This document shows positions 23,003 through 31,941 of a DNA stretch of 64,000 nucleotides, piece after piece. The DNA comes from Mucilaginibacter sp. CSA2-8R (GTDB lineage Bacteria; Bacteroidota; Bacteroidia; Sphingobacteriales; Sphingobacteriaceae). The DNA lies in contig NZ_CP152389.1 in the NCBI RefSeq assembly GCF_038806765.1, positions 1,426,001 to 1,490,000 of the forward strand, read 5' to 3'. The notes beneath the pieces were generated by a model that ran no database searches, was not told the origin of the DNA, and saw only the letters and a list, made by a program, of their open reading frames with translations. Every line of letters starts with the position of its first letter. Position 1 is the first letter of the stretch. Both the position numbers and the translations under genes were made by a program.

Positions 23003-24685
23003 TTAACGTTTTGCTGTTAGTTTTACTTTTTTATGTTCAAATATTTCTTTAATCTGGCTTAATGAGCACGCGTTGAGGCAATCATTTTTAGTTACGCCTC
23101 CTTTTCGGGCTATCAAAACCCCATACTCCATATCTTTAAACCCTTCAACCCGGTGGGCGTCTGGGTTTACAGATAGCAGCACACCTTTGCTAATGGCATA
23201 CTGGCACCAGCGCCAGTCTAAATCCAGCCTTAATGGGTTTGCATTAATTTCAATAGCTACCTGGTTGGCCGCACACGCATCAATTACTTTTTGATAGTCA
23301 ATCTCATATCCCTTGCGGCTCAGCAACAGGCGGCCGGTAGGGTGGCCCAATATGGTGGTGTAAGGATTTTCAATAGCTTTAATTAACCGTGCGGTTGCCT
23401 TTTCCTTATCCATTTTTAAGTTGGAGTGAACGGATGCCACAATAAAGTCGAAGCTTTCCAGTACTTCATCCGGATAATCGAGCGAGCCGTCATTCAAAAT
23501 ATCAGACTCGATACCTTTAAATATGTGAAACCCGTCAAGCTTTTGATTAAGGCGATCAACTTCCTGGTGCTGTTTAAATACCTGCTCAATACTCATGCCT
23601 TTGGCATAAAAGGCACTTTTGCTATGGTCGCAGATGCCTAAATATTCCAATTTCATTTCGTTGCGGCAATACAATGCCATTTCTTCGAGGGTGTTGATGC
23701 CGTCGCTCCAGGTACTATGGTTGTGCAGCGAGCCTTTCAGGTCCGCCAAATCAATTAAGTCAGGAAGAACGACTTTGTGCAAATAAGTATCGCCTTCGCG
23801 CAGTTCGGGCGCTATCCAGGCCAAACTTGCTTTTTGATAAATAAATTCTTCGCTGGTAGGCTGGTCTGGGAAGCTGGCAATACGGTCTGATACCGCTTTG
23901 ACATGGCTTTCGCTACCAGTGTAAACAAACAAGTCACGGAAAAATAAGCGTTTTTCGGTGACAATGATATCAACTAAAATACCGTTTTGAGTCTCTCCGT
24001 TTATATGGCAGTTAGTAACGGTGATATTTTTTAAGAGTGTTGAGGTAGACAGCGTTTTTAAGGCAATATCAGTATCGCGGGTACCCAGTACAATACTTAG
24101 TTCGGTTATAATTTCGCAGCAACGGCGGTACTCACCGGCAAATTCGATCAATGCACCCGGAAACACATCCTTCAACAAGCCAATCAATTCTCCGGCTTCT
24201 GGCCGCACCTGGGCATACAAAAACTTGCCATTACTCGCCATCCTGAAATCGAGGACTCGCTTTATTTCTTCCTGCGTTTTGGCACCAAAGCCCTTTGCTT
24301 CCACCAAACGGTTTTCGTTACAGGCGTAATAAAGCTCTCCGGTGTTTTCAATACCTAACTGTTTCCAGATGGCAGCTACCTTTTTAGGTCCTATACCTTT
24401 AATGTGCAGCATTTCTACTACACCCTCAGGTGTGTCTTGTAATAAATCCTCCAAGTCTTTGATCGATCCGTTATCCAGTAACTCTTTGACATAAGCAGCT
24501 ATACTTTTACCAACGCCGTCAATCTGCGTCATTTCCTCATAGCTCTTGCCATCCAGCCGGTAGGGTAGTTTATCTATCTTAAAGGCTGCATTATTGATAG
24601 ACCTTATTTTAAATGAATTCTGCTCGTGCAGTTCCATTAACTGGCCTAATAATTTAAGGTATCGAGCAATAGATTTATTTTCCAT
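23003..24685 (-). CDS. polX: PolX-type protein: degenerate polymerase domain, intact PHP nuclease
   Basis: This 560-residue protein has the bacterial PolX layout: N-terminal helix-hairpin-helix region (to about 150), nucleotidyltransferase domain (about 150-310) and C-terminal PHP domain (318-555). In the polymerase domain the expected GS...RRxxETxxDxD signature reads GEYRRCCEIITELS (184-197): Ser is Glu 185, and the two metal-binding Asp are Glu 195 and Ser 197. Only the third Asp (239) remains. The PHP metal ligands are complete: HNH 321-323, DH 353-354, Glu 393, His 420, His 448, Asp 509 and His 511. I infer a nuclease or repair protein without polymerase activity. The start at 24685 (MENKSIARY) is preferred to 24724. 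Confidence 0.88.
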   Translation of the reverse strand: MENKSIARYLKLLGQLMELHEQNSFKIRSINNAAFKIDKLPYRLDGKSYEEMTQIDGVGKSIAAYVKELLDNGSIKDLEDLLQDTPEGVVEMLHIKGIGPKKVAAIWKQLGIENTGELYYACNENRLVEAKGFGAKTQEEIKRVLDFRMASNGKFLYAQVRPEAGELIGLLKDVFPGALIEFAGEYRRCCEIITELSIVLGTRDTDIALKTLSTSTLLKNITVTNCHINGETQNGILVDIIVTEKRLFFRDLFVYTGSESHVKAVSDRIASFPDQPTSEEFIYQKASLAWIAPELREGDTYLHKVVLPDLIDLADLKGSLHNHSTWSDGINTLEEMALYCRNEMKLEYLGICDHSKSAFYAKGMSIEQVFKQHQEVDRLNQKLDGFHIFKGIESDILNDGSLDYPDEVLESFDFIVASVHSNLKMDKEKATARLIKAIENPYTTILGHPTGRLLLSRKGYEIDYQKVIDACAANQVAIEINANPLRLDLDWRWCQYAISKGVLLSVNPDAHRVEGFKDMEYGVLIARKGGVTKNDCLNACSLSQIKEIFEHKKVKLTAKR

Positions 24686-24788
24686 GGAGCAATTAAGGCT
24701 GTAAAAGTAGCAAAGCCTTTGCAAACAACATCCGCAAACCGTTTTTTGTTGATAACATCAACAGTACGAAAAGCCTAAGCCATGTTTT

Positions 24789-26267
24789 TTATTTCAACTC
24801 GTCGAGCACCTTAAAGAGTTTTTGTCTTACTGCGGTAGTTGAACCATTATAATTGTTGATAATAGCCGAAAAACATAAACGCTGACCGTTATGCGTCTGA
24901 TAACCGGCATAGGCCACTACGTCGGCAATGGTACCGCTTTTCATGTGCATGTTGTTGTATAAGGGCAGGCTTTCATAAAAACTGTTGTACCAGGGCTGGT
25001 TCACTGCAGTTTGTAAAATATGCGCTAAAGCGTTAGTGGTAATGCGGTCGCCCGGTGACAGGCCACTGCCATCATACATATGAATGGCGTTAGGGTCAAT
25101 ACCACGCACCTTCCAAAAGTTCTGAACAGTCTCGACACCGGCATGGGTAGATACCTTTTTGCCTGCTCTTAATGCCATTGTTTTTAATAACTGCTCAGCA
25201 TACAGATTAATGCTCTCTTTATTAAGCCAGTAAACTACCTGGCTCAGGTTAGGCGAGTAAAGCACCGTTAGCGTGTTAGCTATAGCCGGCATTGGGCTGC
25301 CTTTTGCATTCAAGGTAATCAACGATTCCGGTTCTTGGCTTACGGCGATGCCTAAACGCTTCAAAGTGTCGGTTAAACGAAAGGCGGCATCATATGCTGG
25401 GTCGGGCAGGGCCACGCTGATACTTTTCTTGGCCTTATCAATGGCATAAGCTCCCCGTATGTACATGGATTTGTTGCCGACAGGCAGATAGGCATATGAA
25501 TGGTCGCCAGAGCCGGCAGCCGATGTGGTTACTTCGCTTGTGAAGTTAAAGTAAGGCATGGCCGGCACAGTGCGCAGTATTTTTACCGGACTACCAACAC
25601 TGCCGGTCTCGTATTTAATGTCAAAAATGTTTTCGCGCCAGCAAAGGGCAGAAGCACCGGCACCGTAATAATTGCCCAAGTCCTGCCATATCCATCCATC
25701 AGGAATCGCCTGGGTGTCAAACAGAGAATCATCACCAATAACGTGTCCGTTAATTTGTTTAATGCCTGCCTGCTTTAAGGCAGTTATCATTTGGTTAAGA
25801 ACGTAGCTCTCCTTAGTGTTTGCCCAGCGCCAACTGCCCAAGGTAGGGTCGCCGCCGCCTTTAATGATGACATCACCAGTGAGTACGCCATTCGCGTCTA
25901 TCGTGCCTATATATCCAAACTGCGTTTGAAACTTAAAATCGGCCCCTAATAAATTAAAGGCAGTAATAGAAGTGAGCGTTTTTAAGGTAGATGCCGGCGC
26001 AAGGCCCACATCCGGGTTTGAAGCAAAAACGGCTTCGCCGGTGACGGCATCCAGTACCGTTAGTGATACCGTAGCATACCGGCACTGGCTGTCTTGCTGC
26101 AGCCGGCTCATGGCCGTTTGCAGGTTTTGCTTAAGCGTTTGTGCATGGGCAGCTACGCTGCCTAAAAGCAAGCCGGCCCATAACGTGTTTTTAATGATGT
26201 GTGTCCGGATGTTATAAAGCTGTGTTCTGTTCAAAGCAAAATCTAAATACTGTATTATACTTTCCAA
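24789..26267 (-). CDS. dacB: D-alanyl-D-alanine carboxypeptidase/endopeptidase (PBP4, DacB)
   Basis: This 492-residue class C penicillin-binding protein trims and cuts peptidoglycan cross-links in the periplasm. The catalytic triad of motifs is complete: SxxK as STLK (Ser 93, Lys 96), SxN as SIN (352-354) in KESINLYAEQ, and KSG (443-445). The large insert between SxxK and SxN, typical of PBP4, is present (about 110-340). A signal peptide ends at AAHA-Q near residue 42. About 22 residues precede the basic signal start, so the true start may be further in. It lies 12 bases after the permease gene. Confidence 0.9.
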   Translation of the reverse strand: MESIIQYLDFALNRTQLYNIRTHIIKNTLWAGLLLGSVAAHAQTLKQNLQTAMSRLQQDSQCRYATVSLTVLDAVTGEAVFASNPDVGLAPASTLKTLTSITAFNLLGADFKFQTQFGYIGTIDANGVLTGDVIIKGGGDPTLGSWRWANTKESYVLNQMITALKQAGIKQINGHVIGDDSLFDTQAIPDGWIWQDLGNYYGAGASALCWRENIFDIKYETGSVGSPVKILRTVPAMPYFNFTSEVTTSAAGSGDHSYAYLPVGNKSMYIRGAYAIDKAKKSISVALPDPAYDAAFRLTDTLKRLGIAVSQEPESLITLNAKGSPMPAIANTLTVLYSPNLSQVVYWLNKESINLYAEQLLKTMALRAGKKVSTHAGVETVQNFWKVRGIDPNAIHMYDGSGLSPGDRITTNALAHILQTAVNQPWYNSFYESLPLYNNMHMKSGTIADVVAYAGYQTHNGQRLCFSAIINNYNGSTTAVRQKLFKVLDELK

Positions 26268-26279
26268 ATATTGCTTTAG

Positions 26280-27737
26280 CTACACAGCTGACTCGTAAGG
26301 AGGATCCTCACGTTTGACGTTGCGTTGCGAAATATAATAGATGGGTATACCGATAAGCACAATAATCAAGCCGGGCCAAGTGTATTGAGGTTTGTATATA
26401 ATTAAAAGCGTACAAAACGTTAGCCCCATAAGTACATAAATAGCTGGCAAAACAGGGTAGCCAAAAGCTTTGTAAGGGCGCTCTGCCTCAGGGCGTTTAA
26501 CACGCAAAATATAGATGCCAATAATCGTTAACACATAAAAAATCACGACCACAAAAGAGATCATATCTAGTAAATCGCCATATTTTCCGCTTAAGCACAG
26601 GATGCTGGCTACCAAACACTGTATCCATAAGCCAAACTCGGGTACAGCATTTTCGTTTAAGGTACCAGTACGTTTAAAAAACACGCCGTCTTTGGCCATG
26701 GTGTAGTAAACCCGGGCTCCGGCCAAAATGAGGCCGTTGTTGCAGCCAAAGGTTGATATCATAATCATCACGGCAATAACCAGCGTACCCCCGTTGCCGA
26801 AAATAACGTGCGAGGCTGCTACGGCTACACGGTCTTTTTCGGCAGTGGCAATGTCCTGTAGGGGTAATACGCCCAGATACATAAAGTTGGCCGCTACGTA
26901 AATGATGGTTACAATCATTGTCCCTAAAAATAAACTTAGCCCAATGTTGCGTTGCGGGTTTTTCATTTCGCCGGCAATAAAGGTTACGTTATTCCAGGAG
27001 TCGCTGCTAAAAATGGAGCCAACCATTGATGCTGCAATGGCACCTAATGCAGCCGCTATGGTATAAGAGCTCACACTGCCAGTGTTACTCAGCTTGTGCA
27101 TGTCCCAGGCGTTGGTCCAGTTGGCATTCCACACATCGCCTTTTAGCGCCAAAAAGCCAAATGCAATCAGCCCGAACAAACTTAATAGCTTGGTTAGGGT
27201 AAGGGTAGTTTGTATAAGTTTACCGCCTTTTACACCGTGGGTATTAATGTAGGTAAGTAAAATGATAATAACGATAGAAACCAGCTGGGCAGCACTCAGG
27301 TTAAAAGTAAAGCTACTGGTAACCGGCACGCTGAGTAAAATATTTTCTTCGCTAACCGCTGGTATAAGATAAGCTGTAAACTTAGAAAAAGCAACACCCA
27401 CGGCGGCAATAGTACCGGTTTGTATCACCGCAAAAAAGCTCCAGCCGTATAAAAAGGCGATGAGTTTATTGTATGCTTCTTTAAGGTAAACATACTGGCC
27501 GCCTGCTTTGGGAAACATGGCGCTTAGCTCGCCGTAGCTTACGGCCGCTGTTAATGTCATAAAACCGGTAATTAACCACACCGCTATTAACCAGCCGGCC
27601 GAACCTACGTTGCGAATAATGTCGGCACTGACAATGAAAATACCCGAGCCTATCATAGAGCCTGCTACCAGCATAGTGCCATCTAACAAACCCAGTTCGT
27701 GCTTTAATTTTGGTTGAGGTGTAGTTGGTTCCATCAA
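26280..27737 (-). CDS. APC family amino acid permease
   Basis: This 485-residue integral membrane protein with 12 predicted helices belongs to the amino acid-polyamine-organocation superfamily. The first helix has the substrate-binding GSMIGSGIFIVSADI, followed by a typical SYGELSAMFPKAGGQYVYLKEAY stretch in helices 2-3. The overall pattern is closest to LAT/SteT-like exchangers. The substrate cannot be assigned. Met codons at residues 1 and 2 are both possible. It precedes the PBP4 gene by 12 bases, which hints at co-transcription with peptidoglycan turnover; uptake of released amino acids is a speculation. Confidence 0.85.
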   Translation of the reverse strand: MMEPTTPQPKLKHELGLLDGTMLVAGSMIGSGIFIVSADIIRNVGSAGWLIAVWLITGFMTLTAAVSYGELSAMFPKAGGQYVYLKEAYNKLIAFLYGWSFFAVIQTGTIAAVGVAFSKFTAYLIPAVSEENILLSVPVTSSFTFNLSAAQLVSIVIIILLTYINTHGVKGGKLIQTTLTLTKLLSLFGLIAFGFLALKGDVWNANWTNAWDMHKLSNTGSVSSYTIAAALGAIAASMVGSIFSSDSWNNVTFIAGEMKNPQRNIGLSLFLGTMIVTIIYVAANFMYLGVLPLQDIATAEKDRVAVAASHVIFGNGGTLVIAVMIMISTFGCNNGLILAGARVYYTMAKDGVFFKRTGTLNENAVPEFGLWIQCLVASILCLSGKYGDLLDMISFVVVIFYVLTIIGIYILRVKRPEAERPYKAFGYPVLPAIYVLMGLTFCTLLIIYKPQYTWPGLIIVLIGIPIYYISQRNVKREDPPYESAV

Positions 27738-27884
27738 TAGTTACAGGTTTAAAGTCCTAAACTATTTAAAAAAATTAACAGTGTATAAGGTTGTTGAGTA
27801 AAATAGTTGTGGTCTATATTTCAAAATGTGCGAAACAGGACGTATTATGATATGAACATCAATAAAATGCTTCCTTAACGACCC

Positions 27885-27933
27885 TATAAACAGCAAATGG
27901 CTTACTTTTTAGGTAAGCCATTTGCTGTTTATA
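27885..27933 (-). terminator. Perfect 21-bp stem-loop downstream of the AI-2E family gene
   Basis: TATAAACAGCAAATGGCTTAC at 27885-27905 pairs perfectly with 27913-27933 around a 7-base loop. It begins 14 bases beyond the stop codon of the minus-strand permease gene and lies upstream of the next minus-strand gene (APC). No long T tract follows on the minus strand. A terminator or 3'-end-protecting hairpin is the likely role. Confidence 0.75.
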
Positions 27934-27946
27934 ATTCATTTGAGAC

Positions 27947-29041
27947 TTATTCGGTCTTCATTTCTTCCTTAGCTTCCTGATTGTACTCATAATCGCCACC
28001 CAACAGGTAACCCCATGGCCTCAAGTCGTTAATATTGTCGAATATAATTTTAAATATCGCTATTACTGGGATAGACAGGAACATACCCGACAAGCCCCAA
28101 AGCATCTCGCCTAAAATAATACCTAAAAAAGTTATTAAAGCGTTGAGTCTTACTTTAGAGCCTACCACCATAGGTAAGATAAAATTAGAATCAACAAGGT
28201 GCAGTACTACAACCACCACAGCTACAATCAAAGCTTTGCTGATAGCCCCGGTGGCAAAAGTGATCAGTGTGCTCAAAAGCAATGCAGAAAAAATACCTAC
28301 ATAAGGTATGATGTTGAAAAGCCCGGTAATAATACCTAACAGTATAGCATACTTAACACCAATTATCCAAAAGGCAATACAAGCCAAACCCGCTACTATA
28401 GCCATTTCGAGTATAAGGCCTAAAATATATTTACGTAAAATGCTCTGGATGCTTTCAACCACATTATGTACCACCGGGGTTGACTCTTCATCAAACACAT
28501 GCAGTATAAACCTGAAAAGCAATCTGCGGTAAAACAAAATCAGGAAGGTGAAGATGAGTATGAAAACATAAAAGAGCAGCAATGAGGATACTGCGCCAAA
28601 TGTGGTGCCTAAAACGCTGGTACCCGAAGCTACAATTTTATCGGTAGTGTCGTTCACATACACCATTTGTTTCTCGGCGTTGATGTGAAAGGTCTTCTGG
28701 ATCCACATCTGCAGGTCAACAGACGACTTTTCTACCTGTTCTTTGAGCAAGGGCCAGTCTTTAGCCAAATTAGAAATTTGTGTACCTACCAGATAAATGA
28801 TGCCACCTACAAAGGAGATAAGAAAAAATATAGAAAGAAAAGCAGCCATACTGCGCGGCATTTTAAGTTTGCGCTCAAAAAAGTTGCATAGAGGTAGCAA
28901 TAGTATAGCGAACAGGAAGCCGAAAATAAGCGGATCGAGTATTTCTTTACCTAAGTGGATAAGAAAGCCGAGCGACATAATACCAATAAGCACTAAGGCT
29001 AATTTGGCGTAAAAGGGTAGCGGAGTAGTTTTAATAATCAT
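27947..29041 (-). CDS. AI-2E family (UPF0118/PerM-like) transporter
   Basis: This 364-residue membrane protein has about eight helices and the family's long extracytoplasmic amphipathic segment between helices 3 and 4 (about residues 80-150). Diagnostic C-terminal blocks are VKYAILLGIITGLFNIIPYVGIF, near residue 230-250, and VGSKVRLNALITFLGIILGEMLWG, near 295-320. The family was named for AI-2 export, but members also act as sodium/proton antiporters or export other metabolites, so substrate is open. It is followed by a strong hairpin. Confidence 0.87.
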   Translation of the reverse strand: MIIKTTPLPFYAKLALVLIGIMSLGFLIHLGKEILDPLIFGFLFAILLLPLCNFFERKLKMPRSMAAFLSIFFLISFVGGIIYLVGTQISNLAKDWPLLKEQVEKSSVDLQMWIQKTFHINAEKQMVYVNDTTDKIVASGTSVLGTTFGAVSSLLLFYVFILIFTFLILFYRRLLFRFILHVFDEESTPVVHNVVESIQSILRKYILGLILEMAIVAGLACIAFWIIGVKYAILLGIITGLFNIIPYVGIFSALLLSTLITFATGAISKALIVAVVVVVLHLVDSNFILPMVVGSKVRLNALITFLGIILGEMLWGLSGMFLSIPVIAIFKIIFDNINDLRPWGYLLGGDYEYNQEAKEEMKTE

Positions 29042-29118
29042 AAGCTAAGCAGTAGGCAACATAAATTCACCTACTTAACACCCTTTAATATAATTAGTTT
29101 GTTACTGATTGTGAGGCC

Positions 29119-29994
29119 TTACAACTTCGAGGTAATAAGTTCGAGTACCTGTTTAATGCAGTTGTCTATAACTATTTGCGGTTGTTTGCTAAACTGATGC
29201 GTTGCCCGATTGGCTAATATGGCATTAAAGGAAATAGCCTGATGGCCCAATGAGCGTGACAAACCGTAAATACCTGCGGTTTCCATCTCAAGATTGGTAA
29301 TGCGCTGGTGCTGATGACCGAACTGCTGAACAATTTGCATGAGTTGCGGTGTGGCGCTTGCTGCCCTAACCTGCCTGCCCTGCGGCGCATAAAAACCGGG
29401 TGCGGTGATGGTAATGCCCTGTTCAAAATCACCAGCCAATGAGCCAAGCAAGGTTTTTCCGGCCAATGCGATGTATGGTTGCAGGGCATAATTGTAGGGC
29501 AGGGCGTTCTTGAAGTTTTCCAGTAGTTTTTGCTCATCTGTAGTAACCTCGTGTTCATAATATTGCATCAGCGGGTCAAGCCCAAACGCCGCGGCACTAA
29601 CTAACACAGTATCTATATCAATATCGGCTTGCACCGCACCCGATGTACCTACGCGAATAATATTAAGGCTATGCAGTTGCTGATTGACCATGCGTGTACT
29701 AAAGTCGATATTTACCAGCGCATCTAATTCATTTAGCACAATGTCAATATTATCTGTACCAATGCCTGTTGATATCACCGTAATTCGCCTTTGGCCAATG
29801 TAACCGGTATGGGTTATAAACTCGCGTTTGCCTTTTACCAATTCAATGCGGTCAAAATGCTTACTTACTTCGGCTACCCGGTCCTGGTCGCCCACAGTAA
29901 TTATGGTATCGGCAACATCGCCGGGTAACAAATTAAGGTGGTATATGCTGCCGTCAGCATTTAAGATTAAGTCCGTTTCTGATATCGTATTCAT
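29119..29994 (-). CDS. Nucleoside phosphorylase (uridine phosphorylase-like)
   Basis: This 291-residue protein belongs to the PNP/UDP family, which cleaves nucleosides with phosphate. The phosphate and ribose blocks are visible: VGDQDRVAEVSKHFD, ISTGIGTDNIDIVLNEL, IIRVGTSGAVQADIDI, and NLEMETAGIYGLSR, whose Glu binds ribose. It is some 30-40 residues longer than E. coli Udp. The base specificity (uridine, other pyrimidine or purine) cannot be set from these motifs alone; I favour uridine phosphorylase by resemblance. It is a single gene upstream of the AI-2E family gene, with a 77-base gap. Confidence 0.85.
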   Translation of the reverse strand: MNTISETDLILNADGSIYHLNLLPGDVADTIITVGDQDRVAEVSKHFDRIELVKGKREFITHTGYIGQRRITVISTGIGTDNIDIVLNELDALVNIDFSTRMVNQQLHSLNIIRVGTSGAVQADIDIDTVLVSAAAFGLDPLMQYYEHEVTTDEQKLLENFKNALPYNYALQPYIALAGKTLLGSLAGDFEQGITITAPGFYAPQGRQVRAASATPQLMQIVQQFGHQHQRITNLEMETAGIYGLSRSLGHQAISFNAILANRATHQFSKQPQIVIDNCIKQVLELITSKL

Positions 29995-30136
29995 TGCAGC
30001 AAAAGATATATGATTATATGGAACTAAAACTTACACGTAGTTGCCTTTTTTGAACAGCATCCACTATGTACATCTTTCTTTAAACAATTACAAAAATGAT
30101 AATGTTAGCCATAGTATAAACTTAAATGATTTATTT

Positions 30137-30322
30137 ATGGCCAAGTACTCAGCTAAAGCACAGGAAAAGGTTGGCGAAACCATGCATGAAATGAAAGAAG
30201 GTAAGCTTAAAAGTGGCAAAAGTGATAGAAAAGTAACTAATCCTAAGCAGGCTATCGCCATTGGCCTGTCAGAAGCGCGTAAAGAAGGAGCCAAGGTGCC
30301 TAAAAAGTCTTCGTCAAAATAA
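30137..30322 (+). CDS. Small basic DUF6496 protein
   Basis: This 61-residue, lysine-rich protein starts at ATG 30137 (MAKYSAKAQEKVGETMHEMK). The pattern KVGETMHEMKEGKLKSG followed by VTNPKQAIAIGLSEARKEGAKVP is typical of the DUF6496 family of small basic proteins, which are found across Bacteroidota and Proteobacteria and may bind nucleic acid. An upstream in-frame start at 30041 would add 32 residues without family support. It is followed by a 20-bp terminator stem. Confidence 0.78.
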   Translation: MAKYSAKAQEKVGETMHEMKEGKLKSGKSDRKVTNPKQAIAIGLSEARKEGAKVPKKSSSK

Positions 30323-30346
30323 TGGTGTGCTCATGGGGCATGTCCT

Positions 30347-30391
30347 ATAAACACAAAAGCCTGAGCTTATCGCTCAGGCTTTTGTGTTTAT
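30347..30391. terminator. 20-bp bidirectional terminator stem
   Basis: ATAAACACAAAAGCCTGAGC (30347-30366) pairs perfectly with 30372-30391 around a 5-base loop. It sits between the convergent DUF6496 gene (plus) and DUF2911 gene (minus), so it can serve both. Confidence 0.85.
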
Positions 30392-30403
30392 CTTGAAATT
30401 TGC

Positions 30404-30922
30404 TTACTTTACTTTAAAAGCAACCATCTTGTCGCCCCAGGCAAAGCTGATCAGGCCCGACGGATCGATTTTAAATTTAAGTTGTTCTACAAACTCAGGC
30501 GATTTTTTGGTTTTAACAGTTACACGCAAAACATCTTCCTCCTGTTTGTAAACTGTTCCCCAGTTTTTCAATCCATTGCTAAAAATTATTACCCAATCGT
30601 TTTCCCCTGGTATAGTGTATAAGGCATATTTACCCGCTTTTAAAGGTTTGCCTTCTACCTTTACGTCTTTGCTAAAAGTAATACCGGTTACCTCATTAGC
30701 GCCGGTGCGCCACCATTTGCCGTAAGGGGCAATGTCGGTGCCAATGGTACGTCCTTTAACCGACGGCTGGCTATAAGCAATCTCAACGTCAACGCCGCTT
30801 TTTAAAGTGGCTTTAACCGTGTCTGCCGGACTTGGCCTTGGCTTTTTAGGTTGTTGCGCTGATGCTGTAAATGCTGTTAAGATGAATCCTGTAATAAACA
30901 GGTAACTCAAAAATTTTTTCAT
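30404..30922 (-). CDS. Exported DUF2911 protein
   Basis: This 172-residue protein has a signal peptide (MKKFLSYLFITGFILTAFTASA-Q) and a single DUF2911 beta-sandwich domain. Family blocks: VEIAYSQPSVKGRTIG, PYGKWWRTGANEVTGITFS, LKAGKYALYTIPGENDWVIIF and the late WGDKMVAFKVK. Members are common periplasmic or outer-membrane-associated proteins of Bacteroidota with no known activity. It lies 32 bases after the Gfo/Idh/MocA gene and could be co-transcribed with it. Confidence 0.85.
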   Translation of the reverse strand: MKKFLSYLFITGFILTAFTASAQQPKKPRPSPADTVKATLKSGVDVEIAYSQPSVKGRTIGTDIAPYGKWWRTGANEVTGITFSKDVKVEGKPLKAGKYALYTIPGENDWVIIFSNGLKNWGTVYKQEEDVLRVTVKTKKSPEFVEQLKFKIDPSGLISFAWGDKMVAFKVK

Positions 30923-30954
30923 GGTTTTGTTGTATCTATAGATGGTTAAATGTA

Positions 30955-31941
30955 CTATTTATCTGATGCTTTTGTGGTAAAGCTGTCTATTATTTTCATT
31001 AAAGTAACGGCTTCATCAATGGTACATGGGTTGGGCTCCAAGCCGCGTAAGTAACCTACTACGCTGTTAATCATAGGATGCTGTATATTTTCGGGGTGCA
31101 CAAAGTCAATGGTCTGGTGGGTATGTCCATTCCAGAAGTTAATGGTATTACCAAAAACCGAAAAGCTGATTTTTCCTTCCGTACCAATAATTTCACAAAG
31201 ATCTGTATTCTCCGTTTCGGCTACGTTAAAGCTCCAGGAACCATTAAATACTACTTTGTTTTCGAATAAGATACTACCCGTCACATGGTCGTCAGCCTCA
31301 TTAAGCCCTTCCTGGTTTAAAGCAAATCCCTGGTAGGTTAATGGTTTGCCAAAAAAGTAAAGCATCAGGTCTAACTGGTGCGGTGCCAGGTCATGAAAAT
31401 AGCCGCCACCTGATATATCGGGCTGCGTGCGCCAGTTAGGTGCATTTTTAGTGACCAGTGCCGGTTTACGGCTTTGCCAAAGGCGCATTTGTACAGTACG
31501 TACCTTGCCAATTACGTTTTGCTGCAATAGTTCTTTTACCTTTAAAAACATAGGCAACCGGCGGCGATAATGTGCTACTACCAACCTTCCATTGTATTGC
31601 TGAACGGCATCGGCTATTTGCTGTGCTTGTTCGGCATTAACAGTTACCGGCTTTTCTACATAAACCGGCAGCCCTTTTTGTAAAGCCGCTATGGCGTATT
31701 CCAGGTGCGATGATGGTGGGGTGGCGATGTAAATGGCATTCACTTCGCCATCATTCAATAAATCGGCTGCATCACTGTACCATTTACCAATATTATGGCG
31801 ATGGGCGTAGTCAGCAGCTTTTTCGGCATCACGGCGCATAACCGCTGCCACTTTGCTTCCGGGTACTTTGTTAAAAGCAGGTCCGCTTTTTTTTTCGGTT
31901 ACATCACCGCAGCCAATAATACCCCAGTTAAAGTTTTCCAT
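30955..31941 (-). CDS. Gfo/Idh/MocA family oxidoreductase
   Basis: This 328-residue NAD(P)-dependent sugar dehydrogenase-like protein is cytosolic. It starts with the Rossmann motif GIIGCGDVTEKKSGPAF. The catalytic Lys is in YVEKPVTVNAEQAQQIAD, and the substrate-binding GGGYFHDLAPHQLDLMLYFF contains the active-site Asp/His. No signal peptide. Its ATG overlaps the stop codon of the aldo/keto reductase gene upstream by one base. The pair suggests sugar or inositol redox chemistry, but the substrate is unknown. Confidence 0.88.
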   Translation of the reverse strand: MENFNWGIIGCGDVTEKKSGPAFNKVPGSKVAAVMRRDAEKAADYAHRHNIGKWYSDAADLLNDGEVNAIYIATPPSSHLEYAIAALQKGLPVYVEKPVTVNAEQAQQIADAVQQYNGRLVVAHYRRRLPMFLKVKELLQQNVIGKVRTVQMRLWQSRKPALVTKNAPNWRTQPDISGGGYFHDLAPHQLDLMLYFFGKPLTYQGFALNQEGLNEADDHVTGSILFENKVVFNGSWSFNVAETENTDLCEIIGTEGKISFSVFGNTINFWNGHTHQTIDFVHPENIQHPMINSVVGYLRGLEPNPCTIDEAVTLMKIIDSFTTKASDK

